Assembly (NCBI GenBank): GCA_020747015.1 | Contig: JAGTJM010000068.1 | Location: 112,606 to 176,605, forward strand | Source: Pyrenochaeta sp. MPI-SDFR-AT-0127 | Taxonomy: Eukaryota > Ascomycota > Dothideomycetes > Pleosporales > Cucurbitariaceae | DNA length: 64,000 nucleotides | Reading direction: 5' to 3' | Shown here: in pieces, positions 22,894 through 33,936 of the stretch | Position numbering within the stretch: position 1 is the first letter of the stretch | How the letters are laid out: each line of letters begins with the position of its first letter | The notes under the pieces: model-generated | The model's input: only the letters and a program-made list of their open reading frames with translations | Told to the model about the DNA's origin: nothing | Database searches by the model: none | Position numbers and translations under genes: made by a program

Positions 22894-25800
22894 TTACCTC
22901 CTACGTACTACCCACCCCAACCCTGTTCGACATAAAAACCACAAGAAGCCAAAGAACCTTATAAAAGATAGAATAGCAGTGGCATATAGCAGGATACGAA
23001 AGTACATTGGAGTCCTTGTTGTTGATGCCTCCTGACCATTTTGTTAGCTTTGTCCACACTTCACGCTATAATACAAACACGTACCGCAATACCGGCAGAG
23101 CCAAAATCGTCGCTCGTCACTCCAATAATCAGTCCTATGTTCGACAGCAACCAGGAGTACACCAGGCCCGTCCGGAAACTCTTATACGAATCTTCAGTAT
23201 CTTTGCCACGCGGGCCCCCCTTGATGACTTTGCTGGGCGTAAGTGCGCGCTTGACCACTTTTTCGAATTTTTCGTCGATATCTTCTTGCTCCTGCTCTAT
23301 TTCTTCAACTAGGGTCTCGTCTCCTTTGATAATGGTGGCGGAGGGAAGCGACTCAGCTACATCAGATCCTTTCGTACCCCAGCTGACGTCGTGCCAATTG
23401 TTGAATGCGTATATCATCAACACGTTGATGTATGTTGACATTAGCACTAGATATTGCGGAAATGAATGAAACATATGCCATGGATCGAGGTACAAAAAGC
23501 TCGCAATGAAGTTGAGTCCATAAATGGAGATAAGTGCGATTAGTATCAAACCTGCTACACCAGTGGTACCACCAAAAAAGGTATTGAAAAAGGCTTTCCC
23601 GGAGTCGAAGCTGATCTGTTCTTGAATAGGCTTGGTGCTGAAAGCCCGGTAGACAAGATATGTCGTTAAGACGAGAATGTATGCCTGTATGGCACCGAAA
23701 ACCATGAATGAGGCCATATAACTTTTTCGAGAGCCTTTCGGACGATTGCCCAAAGCGAGAATGAATTGTAGAATAATGAAGGCGACGTATATGTAACTAA
23801 TGATGACGTTGAATATAGGAGTCACTTTATCGCCAAATGGCCAGCCGTGGTAGTCTGCTTTGGGTTGCGGAGTGCCCACAAGAGTCATGATGACGGTTGT
23901 AGTGAGGTAGTATGAAGCGAGAGAAAACCATGTAAAGATAACAGTGGTTATGTTGTAGATGAGTTGGATGTGCAGGAAAAAGAGTCGCACAAAACCATGG
24001 CCTGATTGGTAAAGTCGACCAAAATGCATGATGGAGTATAGAGATGCTGCGAAGGAACCGTTAAGCCATCTTCGTCGTTGACCGATAAACTCGGCCGCCC
24101 CATTGGGAACATCCGTTTCTCCTTTGGATGCTTTCACGTATGATAAGTGCCTTCTCAATTTAGCGACCGGTGTTCGCACTGGATGTATATACGAACCAGC
24201 TTTGTCCTGCCTTTGCTACAAGCTCGAAGCACAATATTCGGTCTTCCGCTAGGAACATGTTCTTTTTGAAAATGTTCATCCCTTCGATACCCTTTGGCCC
24301 AAGCAGCTTTGAAAGGGTATGATCGCCGTGGAAGTATTGTTCGAGTGGACGGCCCATAATAGCTCTAAAACTGGAAAATAGAAACAGAAAATGTTGGTCT
24401 ACGTCGTATATGCGCTTACGACATGGGTGCTTACCGATATGCAGAGAATGCCCCAGGAAGGACACTCACATAGCCGAACGCGCTCTCGAGAGGTTTGTCA
24501 AGAACATTGGATATCTTATACTCAAAGTTCTGCACAGCAACCAAGGGGTTCAGGAGCGCCTTTCCACCTTCAAGCATTGCATGGATCTCGCCACATGCAC
24601 CTCCTAGGTGTTTGTCGTTGTAGAATGCTTCCCATAGCGCGAGCAAGGATCGTGGACCTGGCTTTGTTCCAGCATCAATAAGAATAGCAACCTCTGGGTT
24701 TAAAATCCTGCCGAATGCATTAAATAACCAGCGATGGGAATTGATCTTCTTGCTGTTCTTCTGTTTGAGGCAGAAGATAAACTGCACGGGGGGTAGGTTC
24801 GTGGGCGAAGTCTCGCCAGGGCTTGGCCGGACAAGGTGGTGCTCTGGTGTCACAGAGATCTGGCTAGTGTACTCGAAGATGTGCGCAATGGTCTCCTTGC
24901 CATTCACATCCTTCTTGAGGATTCCATCTTGATAAATGCCGACAGTGGCCAAGAGATCGAATACATCCTTATCGACATTATCAATGCCATCGAAAACAAG
25001 ACACACAACAATCTTCTGCCATGAAGGGCCACCGGCGTTCCAAAATTGTGAACGCTTCAGGTTGGCGATGTCGCGAAGGTTGCGCATTGTTCCATGCAAG
25101 GTGCGAGCTAAAAGAACCTTGGATTTGTCAATGCGCCAACTGCGGCAGATGCTTCATGTAGGATTGTATTGCGCTATTTTTGGGTGGCTAAAACTGACCT
25201 TATCTTCATTGTAATACGTGATTGCGATCAGTAGCTCCGTGTGCCGATTGTACATGCGAGGGCGAAGGTTGAAACCGTTGGCAAGAGTAAAATCATTTGG
25301 GTCGCATGTGGCCGCTGTGTAGCGCAGTTTGGTGAATTCTTCGTCGAACGAGCCTTCGCAGTTGCGATGGCGTGGTTCGATGGTGTTTTGCACAGCGCTT
25401 GGGACGGGGTAGTCAATGCTGAGAATTGAGCCTTGGACCAGCTTGACTTTGCGAGTCTTAGAGCGTTTCACACCCTTGCGGGTTGTGTGTTGCCGCTGTA
25501 CCCAGCTACTATCAACGAGTGCAGCTTCATCACTGTAGCCATAGCTGTATAGATTGGGCTGTTCGATGCCGTATTCATTGATCGGAGGATACGTATCCGT
25601 AAGACTGTACACCGAGGATTGGGGTGGTGGTGGCGCGTAGTAACGCGGCTGCTGCTCGAGCTCATCGTCCAACAGGCGGCGATCCACATCATCGGCTGAA
25701 CTCATGGCTTGAGCCACAGATAAGTCCTGCCAATGATTTCCTGCATAGTGATCCGTATCTCTTGTGTAGCCGTCGGAGTTATCTGCTGAGCGCCCGGCTG

Positions 25801-25909
25801 AGGTCACAGGCAAGTCTTGTAGTTCATGTCTTGGATAGTGCTCTGAGTAGTGCTCTGGACACCGCTTCGAATCTCTTTCGTAACCCATGGCCCGGAAGGA
25901 ACCTGTCAC
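22894..25909 (-). CDS. Class III chitin synthase
   Basis: A processive family-2 glycosyltransferase that makes cell-wall chitin from UDP-GlcNAc at the plasma membrane. Five exons join to about 923 residues: 25909-25199, 25117-24435, 24370-24197, 24150-23085 and 23031-22894. Class III traits include ITYYNEDKVLLARTLHG, the SWQKIVVCLVFDGID segment and a long tyrosine/proline-rich N-terminus. Catalytic motifs are present: DAGTKPG, EDR (about 507) and QRRRW (about 548). Six or more membrane helices follow. The intron at 24196-24151 is only 46 bp with donor GTTCGT. The last intron (23084-23032) restores a C-terminal helix ending in WVVRRR that would otherwise be lost. An alternative start lies at 25888. 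Confidence 0.94.
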
Positions 25910-26819
25910 CTTTGAAGATAGTTCGGAGAGAAAATTAACAAGGCGATGTAAAAGTTGGATCAGAAACTGTTACCCAGCAGACTGCAGGCAGGTATGACAA
26001 GTGAAAAAGGCCAGAAAAGCTCTCGAAGGTTACAGTCGCCATCATTGCAAATATTTTATATCAAAATGATTGGCATCCGACCGGCTAAAAATAGTCGGTG
26101 AGCGGAGTCCCAGGATGGCCCTTGGACCGGTAGCAATGTTGAAGCATATGGTAATGAGAGCAAGGATTCATCAAGTCAACGGAAATTGAAAGATATCATG
26201 ATGGCTAACTAGAGCCGCCGATGTGAACCTGCACGAAACAGTTGAGGATGGTGACATGCGTGTCTATAACATCGCTTTCCCACTCCCATCGGTGGTCGGA
26301 GTTTCGAACTTCCGATGCCGCCACTGCGCATGCCAAGGTATCTGCACTGGTCTTGCTAAGTCACGTGATGAAACTGGAAATTTCATTTGCAAATAACGAC
26401 CGAACAGTAGTTGGTGAGGCCCCAACTGTGTTTCACGCAACCCAAGACTGCTTTGCCACTTTGGCTTGGCTTCTCACGATTTTGACGACCATATTGGCCA
26501 TTGGCATCGCCAAGCCCTCCTTGTTCCAGCCAAGCACAGCCCTTCTTGCGCGCGACAATATCAATAACCTTTCGCTCTGCTCTCAGCCACTGCAGACGCC
26601 TCTTGATAGCTCGTGCAATCCCTTCCAACTGTGGCTGTGCTGGCACCCCTTTGGGTTGCATCAGCTTTCATCATGCACAGTAGCGCGCTTGGCATGGCAG
26701 CTTATTTAGCCCTAAATATTGCTTTCATGGAAACTCCCTCCTTTATACCCTTCATCGGCTTAAGAAGCATCGTCAAACTTTAACGGCGAGTAGGAGTACT
26801 AAAGCTACTGTTGCGACGT
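25910..26819. other. Divergent promoter region, chitin synthase / Zn2Cys6 regulator
   Basis: A 910-bp shared upstream region. It contains a MADS-type dyad (26080-26099). The unspliced frame at 26242-26709 has no recognisable domain and is taken as chance. Confidence 0.5.
26080..26099. promoter_or_regulatory. Rlm1/MEF2-like site inside a CCG/CGG dyad
   Basis: The sequence holds CTAAAAATAG at 26085-26094, a match to the CTA(A/T)4TAG consensus known for the MADS-box factor Rlm1 of the cell-wall integrity pathway. It is framed by ACCG and CGGT, making a near-perfect 20-bp dyad. It lies about 175 bp upstream of the chitin synthase start codon, a gene class commonly under cell-wall stress control. 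Binding is inferred. Confidence 0.5.
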
Positions 26820-29111
26820 ATGACGTCATACCAAAACGCAGTGGTAAGTGAGCCAACAATACCACGACCCTCCCGGCCTGTGATGCCTTACTCATGTGTT
26901 CTTAGTGCGACTCTTGTAAATTGCGGAAGGTCTGTGTTCACCCCGTTCATCATATGCACATTTATGAACATATAACAGGTCAGATGTGACCGCGACGATC
27001 CATGCGGGAATTGCGTCGACGGCAATATCTCCTGCCTGCGTACCCTAGCATCTGTCCGACACCCACGAAATGCGTCTAAACGCCACAGAGTCACTGAGTC
27101 AGCCACAGCGCAATCGGAAAAAAGTCGCCGGCGAAAGAAACCTGACGTTTCTTCATCACCATCGATTGACCCGCAAAGTGTATCACAATCGCCTTCCATT
27201 ATTGAGGCTCAGGACTTCATTCAACGGCAAATTGGTTCAGCCCAGTATATGTCCACGGAGAGGCTGGAAGTTCTGAATGCTGCCATGTCCTTCGTTAATC
27301 ATCTTCTAAGAGCTACAAAACCAGATAACTCCAGTGATTGTGTCGTACAAGTGGTCGACGTTCTTGACGGTATCACGTATCCATCGGTTGAGCTCTTATA
27401 TTGGATGATTCGCGGTTTAGTTTTCCTTCTCCCCCTCATCTGCAATCTATCTAATGACCCGTGACAGAACTAAAAGGCAGCAACATCGGCCCTCATGTAC
27501 TGGATTTTTTTAAGCACGTTTCACCAAAGTCGTTGAAGACTATGGGCCTCGCGCTGATTGACAGAGCCGGAAGACCAGAAACATTACTTCTATACTCGAT
27601 ATGCGTAAATTCTGCCGCATTCAAGTTCATAAATACCGTACTTTCGGGGAGTGGCATGGAAGCTGTGGAAGACGGTATGCGCGTCCGCGCGGCAACATAT
27701 CTCAGTAGTGTCAAAGTGGCCATGGCTCGCATTCAACTCCTGTCTAATCCGTCATTGTTATTCCTGCAGTCGCTCCTATGCAGTGTAGGTCCGATGCACT
27801 ATGTGATGAATTCGTGCTGACACAACCGTGCAGGCATTTATTGCTCAGGGAATAGGAGATTCGACAGCCTGTTGGACTTTCATCTCCGCTGCTTGCAGAG
27901 TATGTGAGGATATTGATCTGTACGCCCGAGTCAAAGCAGGTCGTGCCGAATCCGAAGACGACGAGGAGATATTCTATTGCTACATTTGGTGTCACCTCCT
28001 GGACAAGAACTATTCAATGATGCTTGGGAGAACTCGCTGTTTATTGGAGTATAAGGGGATGGATTTGGCATTCTCACATCCTTACAACAGATCTATGTCA
28101 GCGCTCCTTATGACATACCTTCACTTTGTGCCTATACAGGACCTTTTTGTCACCGAGCTTCACCCAGCCAAGATATTGAACGATGAGTCGCTTGTATCGA
28201 GAGTGGAGTTGGTAGTACACGACCTGTTGGAGAGACTGCAACGTGTCCATGCGCGAATCACTGCAGTGAGCAGCTTCAATTACTTTTATGAACGACAGCT
28301 AATGGCATGCAGTTACATGGACCCTCCGATTCATGGGATGGTCTACACTCTGCAAGTGAACTGAACACCATCCAATTCTCGTATCATTCCCTACGGACAT
28401 CCATCCTACGTTCTCGACAGATTTGCTTTCCTGGCAAACCTCACATCGACGCTGATTGTTTGACATCCGCGCGCATGGCGATGGTAACTCTGCGTGCAAT
28501 TCAGGAATCATCGATAACTATCACCGACATCCGATCTCACATAGCATACATGCACTGGTACGAAATGTTGAGTTAACTCCATGTTGCTAACTGACCAGTA
28601 CAGGACTGCACTTTACCACCCATTGACGCCGTTCTTCGTTCTATTCTGCAACGTCGTTGCGACGTCCAATAAAGAAGATTTCCAGACGTTGAAGCTTGTT
28701 ACTTCACAACTTGATGATCTTGTGGACCTTAGCTCATCGATTGCTAAACTGCAGGCCCTTTTCAAAGCATTTGTTGGGCTTTGTAGCGGCTTAATCACCA
28801 AGGATACGAATATTTACAGCCCTTTATTGATGGAAGAGAATCAAACTCCGCAGAAAGGACGCACGCGAGACCCCGCGATCACATCTCATCCCGTCATTCA
28901 TGCATGCAACGAACAGACATACTGTGACAAAGTTGGAGATACTCTCTCGCCACAGCAACCGTCGTCTAATATTCCAATTCTGGTGGATCTAATGGGCACT
29001 CCTGTTCAAGACATCCCTGAGTTTGTTGATCCAAGCTGGGGTTTCTTTGATATACAGCCTACGCTTAGCTGGCTTGATGCAGATTTCTCATATTTTGATA
29101 GTAATCAATAG
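26820..29111 (+). pseudogene. Zn2Cys6 fungal transcription factor, frameshifted
   Basis: A fungal-specific regulator. Exons 26820-26843, 26906-26929, 26979-27414, 27468-27784 and 27834 onward assemble a complete zinc cluster: CDSC-x6-C-x5-C-x2-C-x6-C, split by two introns inside the motif. A basic linker (SRRRKK) follows, then a fungal_trans-type middle homology region. In the last exon the frame is lost near 28318. The protein sense continues in another frame (DSWDGLHSASELN) until about 28571, where a 16-bp insertion that duplicates ATGTTG restores the first frame (DQYRTALYHPLTPFF) to the stop at 29111. Two lesions of -1 and +16 suggest a pseudogene, or a sequencing error plus a real duplication. 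The C-terminal tail is acidic/aromatic (DADFSYFDS), as in activation domains. Confidence 0.8.
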
Positions 29112-29740
29112 AAGAAGTACTCTCAGAGGGTGCGCCATCCTCTGACCTCCCCCAAGCTCTATCTATGCCTAATGCCATTTCTTAATCCGTGACGAAATCA
29201 TTTGAGGAACATCACTTTCTTATCATGCACAGTTTGCGGACCAATTAGTGCAGTCATGCCAGGTGGGTCTTCATGAGGTTTACGAGGACCGCCCAGTCCG
29301 TTTGGGAAGCATTTCAAACTTTACGCCACCTGCGACCACATCTCCAAGTCACCACAAGCCCTCAACGCAATGGGTCCCCTGTTTCTCATCTATCAACGAT
29401 GACAACGATGACGACCGAGTGTTAAATTCGCGGATCCACTGCACAGTATCAAACCACTCGAAACCCTCCAAAAGTGGAGGAGACTATAAGTGTTGGTTCG
29501 CCGGCTATAAATAACCGGCAGGCCGGAGCCAGGACCTCAAACTGAAGATTTTCATCCGAGCACGCATGACACATTATATGTAGTCTAATAATATGGTGAC
29601 CAAGCATTAATTTATATCACTGTTTCCCGTTTCATTGCCACTGCCATTCACGGGCACCGTCCTTTCATTGCCGATTATAAATCACGTGAACCTACTGTAC
29701 TTTCCAGTTCGCGTTTCAACCTAGCTGACTAGTAACCATA
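29112..29740. other. Intergenic region with a second CCGG dyad
   Basis: A 629-bp gap between the regulator and the arrestin pseudogene. It contains the dyad described separately at 29501-29520. Confidence 0.4.
29501..29520. promoter_or_regulatory. GCCGG..CCGGC dyad with TATA-like core
   Basis: The 20-bp sequence GCCGGCTATAAATAACCGGC is a dyad with GCCGG/CCGGC arms and the core CTATAAATAA. It resembles the 26080-26099 dyad (ACCGG..TCGGT around CTAAAAATAG), and the following bases (CAGGCCGGAGCCAGGA) also echo those after the first copy. It lies about 220 bp upstream of the arrestin-like start. It may be a factor site or a TATA region. Confidence 0.35.
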
Positions 29741-31272
29741 ATGGACGTCTCCATTGATTTAAATCACCCTGATATTGTATTTACTAATGGCGATACAATA
29801 TTCGGGCGTGTTGCGATTTATTGTCCCAATACAACTATCATCGTCTCCAGGATTTCGGCGAGTCTATTGAGCGAAACCACGTCGATAGTAACAGATACAA
29901 CTGGAATAATGATGAATCGTAAAGGGCAGGAAAAGCATAATGTAAGTCTTTAGAATCTAGCTTTGAAGTCCCTGCGCAACTGCTAACAAGGTTGGAGATT
30001 GTACATGAGACACAAACCCTTCTTCCGCGCTGGGAAAGAGATGAAAATATAAGGGCAGAGAGTTTGAAACTTGGGTTTGGTCATCATCACTTTGATTTCG
30101 CATTGAAGGTAATTGTGTTCATCCCTATTAGAGTGTCCAAGCTCTTATTCTCATTCAGCTTCCCTGGTTTCCGCAATGCCTTACGTGTCCCCCAAGCTCC
30201 GCGGTGTTCAACGATGGTATAAGAGATTTTGGACCGTCTGAACTACCACCATCCATGAAGGATCTCGTCAGAGGGGCCAATGTTTCGTATCGAATTGAAG
30301 TAGCAGTTACCATCTACCGGAACCTGTTCAAATCCACTACACGAAAGGCAAGCCCCCAGTAGCGATACGGGCTAGCCTACCTAAGCTAAAAGTTCATATT
30401 TAGAGCGCAACTATCACGGTATGGCCGAGAGACACAAATACCAACTCCATTTTACCACCGCTGCTGCATTCTTTCCGGGACACAAAGTCCGCTGCAGCAA
30501 ACATTCTGGTTCCTCCAGAATTATTACCACACCGCAGCCCCAGTGATAACATGGAGCTTCTTTCCACCGTGGTCACGTCCATGCGTGCTCAGATCACCGC
30601 AAGTTTTCTACCGCAGTATCATCTCTCCAGTGGTAGCAAGCGCAACGTCGCCATGCGCCTCAGTGTGAAGAAAATGCACGAGGGTTCATATACGTTGTAT
30701 CTCACAAGCTTCCAACTGTTGCTCTTTGGGTACACAGACATCCGTGCTGGCTCGGTGTCAACCGGGCAGATGAGTTGTTGGACGTTACAGTCACTTAGCA
30801 ACCTGGGCTTAGAGCTCATCCCAGAAGGCGATACACAAGAGTGCGACATTGGCTCGGCGCTGTGGCACGATAAGTGCATTCCAGAGGAAGCAGTGCCTAC
30901 ATTTGATGCGTGTAACTTGGCGCGTCGATATGAAGTTGAAATCTTGGTGGGTCTGCAGTGCTGGGGAAAGGAGAATGTAAGAGAGCAACATGTCACGACA
31001 CATGATGGAGTGTTTACTGACAAATGTAGGAAAGGGGAGGCCGCGTTTCAGTCGTCCAATTACGTGTTCCCGTTCAAATTGGCTCTGGCATTGCACCAGG
31101 GAGAAAAATGAGCGACGTGAAGGAGGGAGTGCCAGTTGCGGCCAATATTTGTAATATCGGCGCCCTAGAGCAAAAACCATCGACAAGCGCTCTTGGAGAC
31201 GAAAATGAGATTCCAGCACCGCCAACGTATGACGAAGCAGTGAATGGAATGGTCCGGTCCGGTCTGGCCTGA
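29741..31272 (+). pseudogene. Arrestin-like protein, multiply broken
   Basis: Exons 29741-29941, 29998-30108 and 30159 onward encode an arrestin N-domain beginning MDVSIDLNHPDIVFTNGDTI. Introns have good signals (TGCTAAC branch before the first acceptor). The frame meets TAG at 30360-30362 after about 171 codons. A later part in other frames (30551-31000) keeps the arrestin C-domain phrases LGLELIPEGDTQECD and ARRYEVEILVGLQCWG. A final segment ends in PPTYDEAVNG, a PPxY motif typical of alpha-arrestin adaptors that recruit Rsp5-type ubiquitin ligases. At least three frame changes are needed to join these parts, so the copy is taken as non-functional. An intron could remove the first TAG, but the later breaks remain. 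Confidence 0.7.
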
Positions 31273-31476
31273 GCGTTGAGCGCACATGTATTTGCAAGGC
31301 ACCCGCCTATATTATGTCAATCTCGATTCCTCAGCCCGACAACATTCTCAGCAATATACATTTCAGCACCTGTAATAGAGGTATATAAGACATTTGTTAC
31401 AAAGAAACCCTGCGCCAAGCAATGAACCACACTAAACTTTATGAAGTTTCTTGCAGGTTGCGGAGGGGTTTTGGAC

Positions 31477-33936
31477 CTAGCAAAGCAGCAGTTCTTCGGG
31501 GTCGCCACTCCGCGAAACGCTTTCTCCATCCATAATACCATGCACATAGGCCTCTCCAACCAACTGCCACGTATATTCGCCTTCGTTGCGACGTAGCGCG
31601 AACGGCGTCTCTGCGCCCGCAATAACGCAGATTCGATCACCGACAGCACCCCCTGGTGGCAGTAAAGCCATCTGTCCGCTGGAGGTAATACCGAACCGGC
31701 GGCCAAACGACGTCTCACGGATCATGTTCTCGAAAGAGAACGACATTGCGTTTGCCATTATCTGTTCGTCCAGCCCGCCGTGTGCAGGCCGGATGTGGCG
31801 CATCTGAAGGTTTGGCGGGATCGGCTCGCGTGGGTCGGCAGGAATGGTGGTTCCAAAGTCGTATGTGCGGAATTCATCATTTAGACTGGAGGTGAGGACT
31901 GTTCGCTTGCACCAGTCATCGCAGTTACGGAGGAGCGGGGTGGGGACTGGTCGCAAGTTGTGCCATCTATCGCCTACAAGAGTACGCCAGAAGCAGCTGT
32001 TGAGCTCATCGGCTCTAAATTGATAGCGGTTTGTAGCGGTGGGATTGTTAAATACCAATTTTCTTGCCTCAACAATCCAGCGCAACACTGCAGCTGCGCT
32101 AGCTGGCTTGAGTGAATCCATATTGGTGTCTAGGACCGTGCCAACAACTTCGGTGACGGTGTCCACAAGAAGACCTCGAACTTTGATCATGTCAGACATG
32201 GTGTCAAGGTTTACGAATAACTGAAGGCCTTGAGCAGCTCGATATTGATCTCTCGCTAAGTCTCCTATGAAACCTCGCGCAAGCGGGAACGGTTGAGGCG
32301 GATGAGCCCAGTCCGGAACCCATGATGGAATGCCGTTTGTCGTTCTGTTATATCCGATGCCTGCCATTTGCAGCACGAACATTTGATCAGCCCCTGGAGT
32401 GTCCAGCATCCTCCGAGCGGTGTCGAGAAAAACCTGGGAAGAGGTCATGCCGTCGCTGAAGTCCGCGTTGATCAAATATTGCCTAGCGAGTCCCAGAACG
32501 CCATAAATTTTATCTTTATCCACCGTGGCTTTTGACCGAGAACACAGATGCACAACCCGTGCAGCAGAAATCTCCACTCCTTCATCTGCCCACTTCTTCA
32601 ATTTGGCAATTACCGCAATCTGCGCCAATTGTCCTCCATTCTGCGGATTCATGCGTGCCTTAATATTCTCAAACCTGACAGCAGAGATCGGGTTGATCGA
32701 TCCAAACCCCCTCAACGCCTCTGCAATATCTTCCCAAAAAAACCACGTATCACCATACAACACGTGTACCGTTTTCTGAAGCACAATCTCCTGAATGATC
32801 CAGACCCGTAGCCAATACGGATTCATCAGCATATCCAGTAATGCTAGCTTCTCCTTCTCGTAACGACTCATGAGATGGTGGAGCCAAGGCCCTCGAATGT
32901 TAGCATACCAACCCGTTTCCCCAAACTTTATGCTCTGTCGTATGGCGCTCAAGGCCTGGTGTATGTCGCAACTATCTGGTCTCTCACCGAGCCAGACAAT
33001 AGTTCGCGAGCTTTTCTGGTAGATCTCGCGCATGAGGTTGAGTTGGCTTGCCTTCTCAACATGGTTGGTCTGCCAGATGCAGATGGCGTCGATCCAAACT
33101 AGGCGTTGGCGTAGAAACGAGGCGCGCTCGTGAATTATAGCGTGCACCTTGGCAGTGACAGGAAGAAGGGTACTATCGCTCATTGGAATCCTTCGCGCGA
33201 GGTCTGGAGCTCCCCAGGTGTATGACATCGCATCATATAGCGGGACCTCGTCAATGGGGACCACGATCAACTCACATTGCACCGGCCTGAACGGAATCTT
33301 GCGCTTGATTTTGAGAAGCCTAATATGGCGCGAGGGAAGGTCTGTGTACATGTATTCTGGATTGGTTTGCTGAATTGAGGTGGATGCTCGTACGTACGAC
33401 CCTAGCGACTCCGGGAAATTCACGACGAGCAGAGCTCGTACAGGTGCAAACACAATCTGCGGGAATGTGCAACACGCCATTACGATGAACAGCCCGATGG
33501 CCCACAGGCCTGCCCTCCAGCTATTGCAGAACAAGGTCGTGGTGACATAACAGTAAAGAGGTATGCCGCGGAAGATATAGGATAGCTGTTCTTCCAATGT
33601 TCGTGGTCGATCGCGCAGGACTAGTAAAGAAATACATTTTGCGAAGTACCGAAGGTCTGGTGCCCATTTATGCTTGAGAAGCACGACACTGTGCAGGAAG
33701 AAAGACAAGATGATAGACTGAGTTTTGAAGAAGGTCGGAAGCATGCGATGGAGCAGAATGATGAGTAAGGATGTGACGATTGCAACTGGGATTCCACTCT
33801 TTCGAATAAACTTGCCAACGAAGAACCCAAGCAAAAATTGCCTCTGTCTTGTTCCAGCTCGAATATTGAAATCGTCCATCGGAGATGAGGGAGATAGGCA
33901 GAGAGATGTTGATATGTGTGCCAGTATATAAACCAT
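31477..33936 (-). CDS. HET-domain protein with N-terminal membrane segments
   Basis: A single-exon protein of 819 residues. The HET domain (about 234-400) has the three usual blocks: YDAMSYTWGAPD, then LVWIDAICIWQTNHVEKASQ with MREIYQKSSRTIVWLGE, then LRVWIIQEIV. Upstream there are three or four hydrophobic helices (about 48-63, 73-88, 122-135 and 143-172), unusual for the soluble HET family and suggesting membrane attachment. The C-terminus keeps the common GDRICVIAGAETPFALRR segment. HET proteins can trigger programmed cell death in non-self recognition between strains. The partner is unknown. A shorter start at 33879 (MDDFNIR) is equally possible. Confidence 0.88.
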   Translation of the reverse strand: MVYILAHISTSLCLSPSSPMDDFNIRAGTRQRQFLLGFFVGKFIRKSGIPVAIVTSLLIILLHRMLPTFFKTQSIILSFFLHSVVLLKHKWAPDLRYFAKCISLLVLRDRPRTLEEQLSYIFRGIPLYCYVTTTLFCNSWRAGLWAIGLFIVMACCTFPQIVFAPVRALLVVNFPESLGSYVRASTSIQQTNPEYMYTDLPSRHIRLLKIKRKIPFRPVQCELIVVPIDEVPLYDAMSYTWGAPDLARRIPMSDSTLLPVTAKVHAIIHERASFLRQRLVWIDAICIWQTNHVEKASQLNLMREIYQKSSRTIVWLGERPDSCDIHQALSAIRQSIKFGETGWYANIRGPWLHHLMSRYEKEKLALLDMLMNPYWLRVWIIQEIVLQKTVHVLYGDTWFFWEDIAEALRGFGSINPISAVRFENIKARMNPQNGGQLAQIAVIAKLKKWADEGVEISAARVVHLCSRSKATVDKDKIYGVLGLARQYLINADFSDGMTSSQVFLDTARRMLDTPGADQMFVLQMAGIGYNRTTNGIPSWVPDWAHPPQPFPLARGFIGDLARDQYRAAQGLQLFVNLDTMSDMIKVRGLLVDTVTEVVGTVLDTNMDSLKPASAAAVLRWIVEARKLVFNNPTATNRYQFRADELNSCFWRTLVGDRWHNLRPVPTPLLRNCDDWCKRTVLTSSLNDEFRTYDFGTTIPADPREPIPPNLQMRHIRPAHGGLDEQIMANAMSFSFENMIRETSFGRRFGITSSGQMALLPPGGAVGDRICVIAGAETPFALRRNEGEYTWQLVGEAYVHGIMDGESVSRSGDPEELLLC

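Noticed and set aside
26242..26709. Open frame upstream of the Zn2Cys6 regulator
   Set aside because: It lies in the divergent promoter, has no recognised domain, and the regulator's true first exon at 26820 explains the coding signal downstream.
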